A model generated the notes under the pieces. The model was not told the origin of the DNA. It did no database searches and saw nothing but the letters and a program-made list of their open reading frames with translations. From positions 3,782,001-3,846,000 of the forward strand of contig NW_026944388.1 in assembly GCF_033439725.1 (NCBI RefSeq): a stretch of DNA of 64,000 nucleotides, read 5' to 3'. Within the stretch, counting starts at the first letter, position 1, and every line of letters begins with the position of its first letter. This document shows positions 23,249-34,286 of this stretch, one piece after another. This DNA is from Neurospora tetraspora. Lineage: Eukaryota; Ascomycota; Sordariomycetes; Sordariales; Sordariaceae. The position numbers and the translations under genes are program-made.

Positions 23249-24585
23249 ATGCGCCTCCTCGATCCATCGACGCTAGGGGCAGCTGCGCTCCTCCTTTTAT
23301 CTTCGCTACCCAACGGTCCCAACGGTGCAGAAGCAGCAAAGTCGGGGAAAGCTAAGGATGCGGTTTTGCTTTCTAATGTACGTTTCCTCTCCCCCTTACT
23401 GTCTTCTATCACCATCACCAACGCCCGTTTCCATTATCACCACCCCTCTCTCCCCCTTCATCCCTCTCCTCATGCCCATCCCCTTTCATCCCTCACCCCA
23501 TGCCCATCCCCTTTCATCCCTCACCCCATGCCCATCCCCTTTCATCCCTCACCCCATCCCCTTTCCCTCTCCCCTCCTCTTCTCCCCAGCCAGACACATG
23601 CTAACAAACCCCCCTCCAGATCCGCACCCTAACCTTCTCCTCCAACCATCTAACAACCGGCCGCCGCCTCCCCCCCATCCCCCAACTCTCCTGCACCTCC
23701 CCTCCCACCCTCTGCCGCCTCGCCGCCCCGCACATCACCATCATGCGCTGCGTCAACCAAGGCCCCCGCTACAGCAAAGAAGACATCCAATGGTCCTGCA
23801 CCGTCCCCTCCCTGCCCACCACTCTGCAGCTTGGGTCGACGGATGTGATTTGCGAGGGGTACGATAGTCCGGATGACGAGTATGTGCTCAAGGGGAGTTG
23901 TGGGGTTGAGTATACTTTGACATTAACGGAGGAGGGACGGAGGAGGTATGGGGATGGGTATGGAGACGGGGGATGGGACGGGGAGGGAGAAAATCCCGGG
24001 TGGCCGGGGTACCTGTTTGGGATTTTGTTTGTGGGGGTTTTGGGGTGGATTGTGTATAGTGCTTGTGTGCAGGCTGGTGCTAATCGTCGGGGAGGTAATG
24101 GTGTTGGGGGTGATGGACAAAGAAGGGGATGGGGAGGAGGAGGTGGTGGTGGTGGTGGAGGGCCTGGGTTCGGAGGAGGACCAGGCGAGGGACCGGGTGG
24201 TGATTGGGATGATCCGCCGCCGCCGTATCCTGGATCAGGATATGGTAATAAGCCGAGTGGAAGCCAGCAACAACCGGGACAGCAACAGCAACAGCAGCAG
24301 CAGCAAGGATGGAGACCGGGGTTCTGGTCGGGAGTAGCGGGTGGTGCGGCGGCTGGGTATCTGGCTGGCCAGAGGGGGAGGACCGGGAGGGAGGATAATA
24401 ATAACCGCAACAACAACAATAGGGGGTATAACTATGGGAGCACATGGGGTTCGCCGTCGTCGTCGTCGGGGTCGAGGAACAGGAGTTGGGGATCGTCTTC
24501 ATCACCGAGCTATTCTGGTGATAACGGCGGCAGTTCGGGGGCAACTCACGAAAGCACCGGGTTTGGGTCGACGAGTCGCCGGTAA
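23249..24585 (+). CDS. SARAF-like (TMEM66 family) membrane protein
   Basis: Exons 23249-23377 and 23620-24585 give 364 aa. A signal peptide occupies about residues 1-28. The lumenal domain contains the family signatures: MRCVNQGPRYSKEDIQWSC from residue 85, then LGSTDVICEGYDSPDDEYVL and KGSCGVEY, with paired cysteines. One transmembrane span follows at about 174-195 (YLFGILFVGVLGWIVYSACV). The cytosolic tail is low-complexity: Gly-rich, a Q8-type tract, then Asn and Ser runs. In animals SARAF sits in the ER membrane and damps STIM/Orai calcium entry. Fungi have SARAF-like proteins but, to my knowledge, no STIM or Orai, so the role here is open. The 242-nt intron carries a minisatellite. Family call strong, function inferred. 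Confidence 0.88.
23472..23555 (+). repeat. Minisatellite, three 28-nt units, inside the SARAF-like intron
   Basis: Three exact copies of a pyrimidine-rich 28-mer beginning ATGCCCATCCCC lie head to tail, followed by a partial fourth. The array makes up a third of the intron, just upstream of the acceptor region. Confidence 0.9.
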
Positions 24586-25343
24586 ATATATAATAGGGCT
24601 TGGTTGGACGAAACGATGATACTGTATATACATGTACAGACGCAGCAAACAAGGAAATACGACGCAAGAAGGGTATTTATCGGCATACAGTTGCGCGAGC
24701 GTATAATGATTCTTTGGAATTATACAAAGGCTTGCTCTGAAAACAGAACAGAGTTTAAATGGCTTTCCTCCCGTCCCGCTTCGGTATCACACACACGCTA
24801 TCCCCGTCATGAACCATACTCCCATAGTGTTGTACATCAAAGCAATTCGATGCTGATCGCTACCCCTCCAAGACGCCGATAGAACCATTTATTGGATGTA
24901 CTTCTTTCCTTCTATTCCAGTACCTAACATGACATACCCTTCCTTCCAAGATGGCTTAGATCCTTGGCAAAGGCGAGGGGAGCTGGCTGTAGATGGGTTT
25001 TGGGGACGTCGCCAAGGGTCGTCCACCCCATGTTGCGGACATGCCCCATGTTGCGGACATGCCCCATGTTGTCCCTCTCCGGCGCGAATTTGTCCTCCAC
25101 CTATCTCCAACCGTTTCTCTCGACAGAAACCGGTCGTAAGAATAATATCATCCCAGCCTCTCGGGCTTCATGTAAACTCTGTCGCCGCAAGTCCTCGAGT
25201 AGAGTGTATCGATCGATAATGGCTTGGTGATACTCAAAAATGCTGACATGACATTGTCATATATGTCTCCCTCCTCTTAACGTGCCGGTTCCGGAGCCAT
25301 TTGCCGACGCTTCTCTGCCGAATCCCTCCTACCAAATCCTTCA
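24586..25343. other. Convergent intergenic region (SARAF-like / bre1 3' ends)
   Basis: No gene is seen. It contains an 18-nt tandem repeat at 25031-25070. Confidence 0.5.
25031..25070. repeat. 18-nt tandem repeat, 2.2 copies
   Basis: The unit TGTTGCGGACATGCCCCA occurs at 25031-25048 and 25049-25066, with a 4-base start of a third copy. Confidence 0.85.
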
Positions 25344-28035
25344 TTACAAATGAGCAGGCATGGCGTCAGATCGATCGAACGCCTTGTTGCAGCTTGGGCA
25401 TTTTCGCATCCGGTTCGTCAGTCGGTTGTCGACACACTCGTTGCAGAATACATGCCCGCATCCCTTGAGTATCGTGTTCTTGAAGTTGCTCCTGCATACG
25501 GAACAAAGGACCAAGTTCTAGAAAATGTGCGAGTCAGTTTATACGTCCGAACCCAAACTCTCCCAAAATCGCCACTTACCCTGAGCATTTCCTCCTCCTC
25601 AGTCGAGTTGGACTGGCACTTCGTCTTCCACTTATCGCGTTCCGAGCTGACTTTGTCGAGGCGCACCTTGAGCTTCTCCACCTCTTGCTCCTTGTCCATC
25701 GCCTTCTCCTTCAGCTCCCTACCTGCCGTATCCTTGGATTGCACAAGATTTTGCAGCTTTTCGATCTGCGACTTCACAGAATCTGCCCGCCGAGTGGCCT
25801 CGGAACTCAAGGATTCCAGCTTCTTGCTCTCCGTCACAATTGTCGTGTTGGACTGCTTCAAATCCGCAATCTGCTTCTCCAAAGTGGTAATGAGTGCTCG
25901 GTGCTGGGTCTCGACATCCTTGAGCTGGGAAATGATCTCGGAGCTCTTGCTGTTCTGTCCGCGCAATGTCCGTATTTCGGCTATCCGAATGTCCATGTCC
26001 TTACGCGCGGCAAAGTACTTCTGGTCTGCTTTGCTCTTCTCCGCTGTGAGAATAGCAACCCGCTCCTCCAAAGCGGTGAAATCCATCACCTTCTTGTGTG
26101 CGATACCCATGGCCTTCCTGTACGACTTTTCAAGTGCTGGAAGCTCCTTGTTGATCGCTTCGTAATCCCTCTCCAACTTGGCAAACTTCTCCTGGAGCTC
26201 CTCAACTGAAAGACCGCTCAAATCCTCCGTCGAAGTGGCCTTGGCTGCGTCTTCTGTTGGTCTTAGCCTCTCAAGCTCGGATTCTAGTTGAGTTATCCGA
26301 TCCGTCATGGCCTCAACAAGCTCATTCAGGTGAGCGGATGCTGTCTTTTCCTGTTCCTGGCTTGCCTTACGCATTGCAAGTTCTGCCAGAAGTTCATCCC
26401 TTGCGGAGCGGATTCTCGTAAGATCCTGGTCCTTTTGTTGTATCTGGTCCTCCAGATCCGACGTGAGAGCCTGGGCTTCTTGTTCCAGCGTGGCACGGTA
26501 CGATGTTCGTTCAGCCCGCAGCTTCTCGGCGTCTTCCCGTAGCTGCTTGTTGACGGCCTCCAGGTTATTGATGCGCTTGATGAGATCCTCGTTTTGAGCT
26601 TTGAACTGCTTGAATACGTCGGTTCGGGCATAATCTTCCTCGGAAATGCCCTCTTTCTTGACCTTGAAACTGGCATTTTCTTCTTGTAAGCCCTTAATCT
26701 CGGCAAGAAGGGACTCGATCTGTTCTTTTTGCTTATTGGCAACGGCAATAGCTTCCTTGTACTTGGTCTTGTACTCGGCGCCGTCGCCATTATCCGTACT
26801 CGAACCCGTGCCACTTTCGTCATTTGTGGTTTGCCGCGTTGTCGAGTTGGCCAGTGCCTGCTGTTCCAACTTTTGAACTTGGGCACTTCTAACCCTATCG
26901 AGCTTCCGTTCGGCCTTGATCACCTTGAGAGTTGCGGTATCATACTGTTCGGAGAGCGTCGCATTTTCGGCCTGGAGTCTGTCGATTTTCACTGCTAGTT
27001 CCTTTTGATTTGCCAGTAGAGACTTCACCTGTGCTTCCAGTTGCGCCACATCAGGCTTGACTTCGCCGCGGGAACTGGCGAGCTTGTTGAGTAGCGACTC
27101 GACCTTGGAAATGACGGGTTTCTTGATATCGTCCAAATGTTGGCGGAATTCCTTGCTGTCCTTAAAGGCGAGGCTCGATACCCAGTTGGAGTCTGCGGGC
27201 TTCAGGGTTATGGATTTGAGTGACCCTTCGGCAATCAACTCTAGCTCTTGAGTCAACTGGGGGGTGTCAGCGAGCTTTGTCGTGTGGAGATGGAAGTGGA
27301 GTCGAGGCATACCTGCGATAGCCAGTACTTGATAACGCGCAAATGATCATCGTGAAAAGCCGCGCTTTTCTCGGCTTCTTGTAGACGGTGTTCTAGGTCG
27401 ACCTTTGACCGCTTGTACTCGAGCATCTGCCGGTAAATGGCACCTTTTTGATATTCCTGCGCATGGTAACCAGTCAGCCAAGCCGTCGCCTTCAAGCCCG
27501 TGAAAGGAGATTCATGTACATCGTGGGCGGGTTAAGGAGCGTGGTATCTGGGAGTAGGTAGGGTCAAGGCATTGCATGATGAAGAGAGAATCCTGGGAGC
27601 CGGGCGTGCTGTTGCCAGCAAGCCGCGCATTAGCAAGGGTCGAGGAGGAGTACCCCAACAAAAACATCGCGGTGAGGGTCATAAGGAGGTTGGCCGACAC
27701 GTAAGATGCTCTCTAAAGCGGACGCGACTGCGGTGGATGGCAGGCGGCGTCGAGGGACAGACAGGATAGAACACACTTGATAGGATACGCGAGGCTAGGG
27801 TGGGATGTGATATGAGGGGGGCGTGAAGCGGTAGCCGACGACGTGTGACACTTACCTCAATCCAAGCCTCTTCCCTTAAATCGTTGGAGTCGTCCTTGGA
27901 CTTGTTGGTGCCGTTGACGGCCTGTCGCTTGCTAGGAGGGGCAACGTCGTCCGCGTTGGCGGCGGGTCTCTTCCTGTCCTCCATCTTGACGGTGGTAGGA
28001 CGAGGCACTGCGGAGGGAGAGGTGGCAACCGGCAT
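25344..28035 (-). CDS. bre1: E3 ubiquitin ligase Bre1 (histone H2B monoubiquitination)
   Basis: Four exons (27856-28035, 27313-27456, 25580-27256, 25344-25517) give 724 aa, typical for Bre1. Bre1 works with Rad6 to monoubiquitinate histone H2B in the nucleus, which promotes H3K4 and H3K79 methylation. The N-terminus has the family motif MEDRKRP...[10 protein letters not shown], then [18 protein letters not shown]. Residues 100-660 are almost continuous coiled coil. The C-terminal exon encodes the C3HC4 RING (about 672-711): [39 protein letters not shown]. All zinc ligands are present. Intron 1 is 399 nt, long for this organism, and separates the N-terminal tail from the Rad6-binding region. 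It is divergent from bdp1. Confidence 0.96.
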
Positions 28036-29310
28036 GAGAAAAGGCGCTTGAGGGAGCGGACCGGGTACTCAGTTGTCGGTGCGGGCGGCGAAGGGCGCGA
28101 GCGCGAGCGAAGAAGGCCAGAAACCAAGCAGCGGGCAGAAGAAAAGAAGTTGGAAGAAAAAGCGCGGTCGGCAATGGAGAGCAAGGAAGTCGAGAGCAGC
28201 CAGCCTTGGTGCGATTGAAGATCGATGGTTGATCTCTTACCGCCACTGCATACGGTGGATGACTCGTTCTCCGTCGTCGATGAGGGCGTCAACGGATGCG
28301 GAGGGGCGTGTCGGCGACGACGATGTGTTGGGTTGTGGGTGAGCTGGGCGGGTTGTGACTTGGACAGACCCGGTGTGCAGACTTGGCTTGGTTGGAAGTG
28401 AAAAAAGGCTGCCAAAAGGAGCGTGCGGGTTACAGTCTTGGAAGTGTCGGAGGATGGAAAGTGTGGAAAGGACGGAGCAGCACCTGAGTCTGAGGCAGGT
28501 CGAAGAACGTGACTGGAGCAGCCGAGCCGGACGGGGCTCCAGTTGAGTTGCCAGCCAGCCTACTATAGTCAACGGACCTGGACTGGCCGGGGAGTGTCGA
28601 GGCAATGGTCAAGGCAATCAATCTCTGCTCTCACTTCGTGACGGCGTCTGCCATTCTGTCTGTGACGAAGGGCGGAATGGAGGAATCCAAGGCGCAAGAA
28701 GACAGACTGCAACCTTTCCATTCTCAACACTCATCGGCCGCTCGACACAAAAAGTGGGTCTCTGAACGGGAGCGTGAAGACCTACTCACGGCGAGGGCGA
28801 CCGCCAGACAGAATCCACTCTCGGCCCTCTGGATGCGTCACGCTAAGCCTCTTTCAGCCTTGGCCTGCGGTGCCTTTATCGCACTCGGATTTCTCCACTG
28901 CCACTGGCTGATGGGAATGAGGACCCTCCCCTCTTCCCTTCCGCGAAGCCTGGACGCTGCTGAACCGATCAGTGCACCACCACCGGGACTGGATCCTGAC
29001 CACCCACCCCGCCCATCTTTTTTCCCATCATCACTTTATCGCATTTTGTCATTCACAAAGTCAACAATCAACCGACTCCGCGTCCTTCAATCGCGTGTGC
29101 AGCAATCGATACCCTCGACCGCGCGCTATTCTCGATCTCCAGTCCTTACGATTGTCTGGATACGCACCGATTCAGCATCCCATCAAAACGAACTGGCACA
29201 ATCAGTTGAGCCTCAGAATACCCCCCGGTCTTTGCTTATCGTCGGCAGCCTTGTGTAGGCCATGCTTACCATAACATCGACATCCCACCTTCTTTAATTC
29301 AAGAGTCAAG
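28036..29310. promoter_or_regulatory. Divergent region between bre1 and bdp1
   Basis: This 1.3-kb region holds both promoters and leaders. An ATG-initiated open stretch of 217 codons (28605-29258, plus strand) ends 52 bases before the bdp1 ATG. It has no domain I recognise and is treated as a finding rather than a gene. Confidence 0.5.
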
Positions 29311-31644
29311 ATGCTCAAGAAACCGGGCTTCGGCCCCAAGGTCAAACCCAAGGTGGTTGCTCGTCGCAACGCGCCAGCTTCAGCAAAGTCAACAGATTCA
29401 ACTCCCGCCCCGACCGAGACAACGTCACAACCCACCACAGCTGCCGCTACTCCCACAGCCGAGTCCGGTCCCTCGACCCGTCAGGTATCGCCGGCTTCAG
29501 CCTCAGCTCAGCCTAACCCCCCTGCAACTCTCCCAACCGATACGGCCCCCGAGAAGGAATCTTCGAGTGTTACCAAACCGGTTTCCAAAGATACCGCTCC
29601 AACGGACAAGCAAGCACAACCTGCAGCGACCTCAGCTGCAGCTCCGGCCCCAGATCCGGCGCCAACTCCAGCCCCTACCGCAACGGCGAGTACACCGGTG
29701 GAAAAGCCAGTAGAAAAGCCAGTCGAGAAGCCGGTAGAGAAGCCTACAAGCGAAAAGAGCTCGAATGCTACGACCGAGACTCCTAAAGCAGCGACTCCAA
29801 AACAAACACCCTCCAAAACCAGGGGAACGGCGGCGGCGGTTATTACTCCGACCATTATCGAAATCACGAGGCCTAGAGGCAGAAGATCCGTGGCGACATC
29901 TGGTACATCAGAAATTATAGCACCATCTCCGTCCAAGGCTACACGCCCGACACCCGCGGCCGATACATCCAGCACCACGTCTTCGACCACCCGAAGTGGA
30001 ACTACATCTACAGAAGCAGCTTCAACGCGTTCCAGCACAGAGACTACACAACCGACGGTTTCAACACCTTCAATTACCCAGACTGCAGCTGCAGCCGCCG
30101 AGAGCTCGACTGAGAGTCGAACTGAGTCGAGTGCCGAGGCAACGGTTGAACCAACAACCAAAATTACCAAGAAGGCACCTGCAAAGAAGGCACCCGCAAA
30201 AAGGGCTCCTCGGGCTCTTCCTCGAAAGCGCAAGGCGGATGCAGCAACCAACGAAGACGAAACGAACAACGATGAAGCCGAAGCCGAAGGTGAAGCGGCA
30301 GCACCACCTCCCAAGAAGCGAGCACGGACGACAAGGAAAGCAGCGGCCGAGCCGAGCGCCGACGGAGAGGAAGCGGCTGAAGCCGAAGTTGAAGCGGCAG
30401 CACCAGCTCCCAAAAAGCGAGCTCCTCGAAAGCGCAAGGCGGATGCAGCAACTGGCGAAGGCGAAGCGGATAACGATGAAGCCGAAGGTGCAGCAGCAGC
30501 GGCACCTCCCAAGAAGCGCGCACAGACAAAGAAAGCAGCGGCCGAGCCGAGCGCCGAGGGAGAAGACGGTCAGGAAGCAGCACCCAAACCGAAGCGGGTG
30601 CGGAAGCCGAGAAAGCCCAGGACAGAGTCGAATATCGATCCAGCTCTCCTGGGCGATGATGAGCAAAACGAAGCTCAAGCTACCACCAAGCAGGGCAGGC
30701 AACAGCGTGAAGCCACCCCCGAAAATGCCGAACAAGTCCAAATTGACGTCACCCAGCTAATAATGGCCGAGCTGGCCAAGGATTTGCACATCGGCAAGAA
30801 ATTCAGTCTACACGACGAGCTCGCCGAGCGTGAGCGAGCCAAGCGACAGAAATATTATGAAAAGCGCAAGAAGCAAAAGCGCGGCGAGACAGCCGACGGT
30901 GACGAAAATGCCGACGGCGGTGCCAGCGGCGAAGCATCCGCCTCTGGCACGCCCGCGCCCGGTGCCCCCGGTGCCTCCAACGGCCCAGCCTCCTCCCGCC
31001 CCGCCATCGACGAACCGCCCCTTGTCGACAGCACCGTCGGCGCCGTCGGCGAGCAATACATCATGATCGACGGCGAAATCCGCCTCAACGAGCGCTCGCT
31101 CCAAGTCGACCGACACGCAGCCGTCGACCACGCCAACTACGAAGTGCAAGAAGAAAACGACTTCACCCACTTGACCACCTCCGCCACTTACCTCCGGCGC
31201 AACATGAAACCAGGCCAATGGACGGACGAAGAAACCGACAAGTTTTACTCAGCTCTAACCATGTTCGGCACAGACTTTGAGACCATCGCCCGCCTGTTCA
31301 AGGACAAGACGCGCAAACATATCAAACTCAAGTTCAACCGCGAGGAAAGGGCCGATCCGGACAGGATCCAAAAGGCGCTGGTGGGCGAGCGTACCGTGAC
31401 GATCGATATCGAGCAGTACCAGCGCGAGACGGGGCAGGAATTTGAGACTGCCGAGAAGATTTATGAGGAGCAGAGGAAGGCGGAGGAGGAGTTTGAGGCG
31501 CGGCAGAAGGCGATTGAGGATGCGAAGGCGGAGGAGGAGAGGAAGAAGGCTGAGATGCTGTTTGGGAAGGATGGACAGGGTGGTGCATTGGGAGGGGGGA
31601 AGAAGAGGAGGGGGAAGAAGGCGAGGCCGGAACCTACTTGGTAG
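29311..31644 (+). CDS. bdp1: TFIIIB subunit B'' (Bdp1), RNA polymerase III initiation
   Basis: A single exon encodes 777 aa. Bdp1 joins TBP and Brf1 at Pol III promoters (tRNA, 5S, U6) and is needed for promoter opening. The extended Myb/SANT core lies at about 635-690: GQWTDEETDKFYSALTMFGT, DFETIARLFKDKTRKHIKLKF, NREERADP. The upstream NDFTHL-like block and the downstream arm (ERTVTIDIEQYQRETGQEF) are also typical. The first 470 residues are low-complexity Pro/Ala/Thr/Ser, with four PVEK repeats and an AT-hook-like PRGRRS. A 68-aa basic/acidic module (RKRKADAAT...PKKRA) starts near residue 304 and is repeated near 372. The last 70 residues are Lys/Glu-rich helix. The ATG at 29311 is preferred because the family N-terminus is short and basic (MLKKPGFGPKVKPK). 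Confidence 0.93.
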   Translation: MLKKPGFGPKVKPKVVARRNAPASAKSTDSTPAPTETTSQPTTAAATPTAESGPSTRQVSPASASAQPNPPATLPTDTAPEKESSSVTKPVSKDTAPTDKQAQPAATSAAAPAPDPAPTPAPTATASTPVEKPVEKPVEKPVEKPTSEKSSNATTETPKAATPKQTPSKTRGTAAAVITPTIIEITRPRGRRSVATSGTSEIIAPSPSKATRPTPAADTSSTTSSTTRSGTTSTEAASTRSSTETTQPTVSTPSITQTAAAAAESSTESRTESSAEATVEPTTKITKKAPAKKAPAKRAPRALPRKRKADAATNEDETNNDEAEAEGEAAAPPPKKRARTTRKAAAEPSADGEEAAEAEVEAAAPAPKKRAPRKRKADAATGEGEADNDEAEGAAAAAPPKKRAQTKKAAAEPSAEGEDGQEAAPKPKRVRKPRKPRTESNIDPALLGDDEQNEAQATTKQGRQQREATPENAEQVQIDVTQLIMAELAKDLHIGKKFSLHDELAERERAKRQKYYEKRKKQKRGETADGDENADGGASGEASASGTPAPGAPGASNGPASSRPAIDEPPLVDSTVGAVGEQYIMIDGEIRLNERSLQVDRHAAVDHANYEVQEENDFTHLTTSATYLRRNMKPGQWTDEETDKFYSALTMFGTDFETIARLFKDKTRKHIKLKFNREERADPDRIQKALVGERTVTIDIEQYQRETGQEFETAEKIYEEQRKAEEEFEARQKAIEDAKAEEERKKAEMLFGKDGQGGALGGGKKRRGKKARPEPTW

Positions 31645-32556
31645 AGGGGGGAAGAGGTGTGTGTGGAGGATTATATATTCGGGCGAAGTCTTCTTTCTAT
31701 CAGAGGGGAGATGTTGTGGTGTGTCTCTTGGTAGGAGAGGCTATCACGTCACGTCTTTTCCAGGAGATTATCAGAAGGTGTTCAGAGCTTGTGTTTGTAA
31801 CAGATTCCTTGCTTTCTAAAGACACTAGTAAACCTACTAGATGAGATGGTCGCATTGGTAGAGATGAAAGGGAACAAATCATGGAATGGGTATGGCGGAG
31901 GAAAATGAGACGCCTTCAAGGAATCAATCAGGTTTATATACCCATCAACCGGAGGGCACTTAGGTATGGAACAGGCTAGTGAGAGTCAAAAAGACACAAA
32001 CAGGGGACTTTGATCATGTTATATACGGAATGTCCCAGGCTATTGCATCTAATCTTTGCTCTCATTGCTGGTTCTGGTTGGTCATGCACTGCTCCAAGTC
32101 GTTAAGTTCGGGCGTTGCCCCTTCGAGGGATTCACTACTCAAGAACGTGTACAAAAGGCGGTACCTTGATCGTGGACCGTGAGAACATCTCTCATCTTCT
32201 CAGTTGACATCGCTACGTGAAGTAGCCTCGATATCATCACTCCTTTACTCTCGCTGCCTACTTACTAACCACAATGGAATCCTTCGCATGGGAGAATTCA
32301 GACACACAAAAAGCCCACCCATGTAGTGAATGTGAACGTTGATCAGCAGTATTGAGCATTTGAGCTCCCTAAGGTATAGTGTTATCATAAAGTCTTCTCC
32401 AATGCATCCTTCATAAGCAAGCCCAAACCATCCAGCCGTCGCCCACGTTTCAAATGCAAAGGCAAGCTGCTAACGAAAATCCTCCCTGTCATTGACTTTT
32501 AACGCCTGAATACAGAAAACCCAAGATATCATCTCAGCCTACAGCCTCATTCACCC
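31645..32556. other. Convergent intergenic region (bdp1 / rad23 3' ends)
   Basis: No gene or RNA is supported in 0.9 kb. Confidence 0.5.
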
Positions 32557-34286
32557 TTATTGTTGGGGCATGTCATCATCCTCCTCGGGACCTTGGTCGA
32601 AGAGGAAGTTGGCAGCAAGCTCCTCGTCCTTGTCGCACGCGAAGTAGGCCTGGATGGCCTGATCCTGGGGGAAACCCAGGCGGGTAAGACGCTCAATGGC
32701 ATCGCGCTCTTCCTCCGTGACGGCAATACCGACACTGCCGCCCTCGCCACCCTCGCCGAGGAGGCTAAGGAACTGGTCGGAATTCTGAGCGATCATCTGA
32801 GCGAGTTGAGGGTTACCGGCTCCGAGCTGTTGCAGGATAGGCTCCAGCATCTGGGGCTGCTCCTGTACGAGCTGACGCATTTGCTGGAACTGGGCGTTGT
32901 TCCGGAGGAAGTCGAGGTTGCCCAAACCAGCGGCCTCGGCGCCAGCACCCTCCGCACCGCGAGCACCACGTCCACCAGCGCTGTTGCCAAGCTGCGCGGC
33001 GAGGTCGAAAAGGTTAACCTGGTCGTCGTCGTCACCACCAGCAGCAGCGGGCGAAGCGGCCTGGGCGGCGGGAGCAGCAGCAGCAGCCGGGGCGGCAGAA
33101 GGCTGACGAGAGCTGGCAGCCTGTTGTTGTTGAAGGTTGGCGGGAATACCCTGAAATCTGTGTCAGTATACCATATACAGCATGGCGAGTTGTATGACTT
33201 GTCAAACGTACGTTCAGCAGGTACTCGACGGCGCGCTCGGGGTTGTAATACGCAGCACGCATGGCAGCGTCGATTTGGGAGCGCTCGAAGCCCATGGCCT
33301 CCATGTTGGCAATGGCCTCAGCACGCTGCTCGCCCATCGCAAGAGCGTTAGCATCACGAGCACCGGCAGCGGGGGCCGCCTCAGGAGCCGCAGCGGTTCT
33401 AGCGGGTGTCGGCGTCGAGGGTGCAGCAGCGGCAGCGGTGGAGGCAGCAGGAGCGGCAGGGGGAGCGGGTGTCGAAGCCGGGGCGGCGGCAGCGGGAGTA
33501 GCAGGGGCGGCGGCGGACGATGACGACTCGGCCGGCTTGGGGGCGGTAGTCTTGGGCTGCAAAAACGTCAGCTCTAATCCTCCTACTGGCACATGGATGA
33601 TCGTACCTTGTTGACGACACAGACAACGAAACCCTTCTCCTCGATCTTGTAGGACTCTACGGTCTCCTCATCCTTCAAGATTTTTCCTGTTGAAGGCCCA
33701 GTCAGTATTCGGGAGTTGTACCCATCGTTTTGAAAGCAAGCGATGCTTACCGGAGTAGATGAGCTTCTGCAGCTCGGGAGCCCAGCCCCTCTCCTCGGAG
33801 ATCTTCGCCTTGACCTTGGAAATCTGCAGCTGGTTAGCCTATAGCTCGCCAGATTCATACGTTTCCTCAAAGTGACATGGAGGCTCGCGACGCCGACAGA
33901 GCATTTTTTCGATTGTTGAGGGCTGCCACGGCGTGTGGAGTGTCGTCCATAATATCGGTTTAAGGTAAGACGTGTAAGGAAACGGGAGGCGACGAGGGTA
34001 ACCCACGGTCTCGGTAGGCTCGATCTCGAGCGTGAACTTCTGTTGTTTGAGGTCCTAGATGAACGGTCACTGTTAGTATTGGTTATATACTTTAATAGCT
34101 TAGAGGTAGAGAGAGCGAGCTCCGATTCAATCAGGCAGACACGATCCAAAGGAAATGACGGTTTGTTGCCAGCTTCTTGGGAAACTATCGCGGTACATCT
34201 GGCTGGTTGTCTGCCTGCCTGCCTGGCTACGTCAAACACTCGACATGGGCAAGCTAATGGGCACGTACCTTGAAAGTAACCTTCAT
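32557..34286 (-). CDS. rad23: Rad23, ubiquitin-receptor and nucleotide-excision-repair protein
   Basis: Six exons (34269-34286, 34007-34054, 33751-33823, 33607-33686, 33212-33556, 32557-33150) give 385 aa. Rad23 shuttles ubiquitinated substrates to the proteasome and stabilises Rad4/XPC in DNA repair. The ubiquitin-like domain (1-73) is spread over four exons: MKVTFK, then DLKQQKFTLEIEPTET, then ISKVKAKISEERGWAPELQK, then KILKDEETVESYKIEEKG. The first coding exon has only six codons. UBA1 lies at about 149-188 (RAEAIANMEAMGFERSQI). The XPC-binding/STI1 domain is at about 264-310 (NLDFLRNNAQFQQMRQLVQE) and UBA2 at about 334-373 (ERDAIERLTRLGFPQDQAIQ). The linkers are almost pure Ala/Pro. All four domains are present in the standard order. 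Confidence 0.96.
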
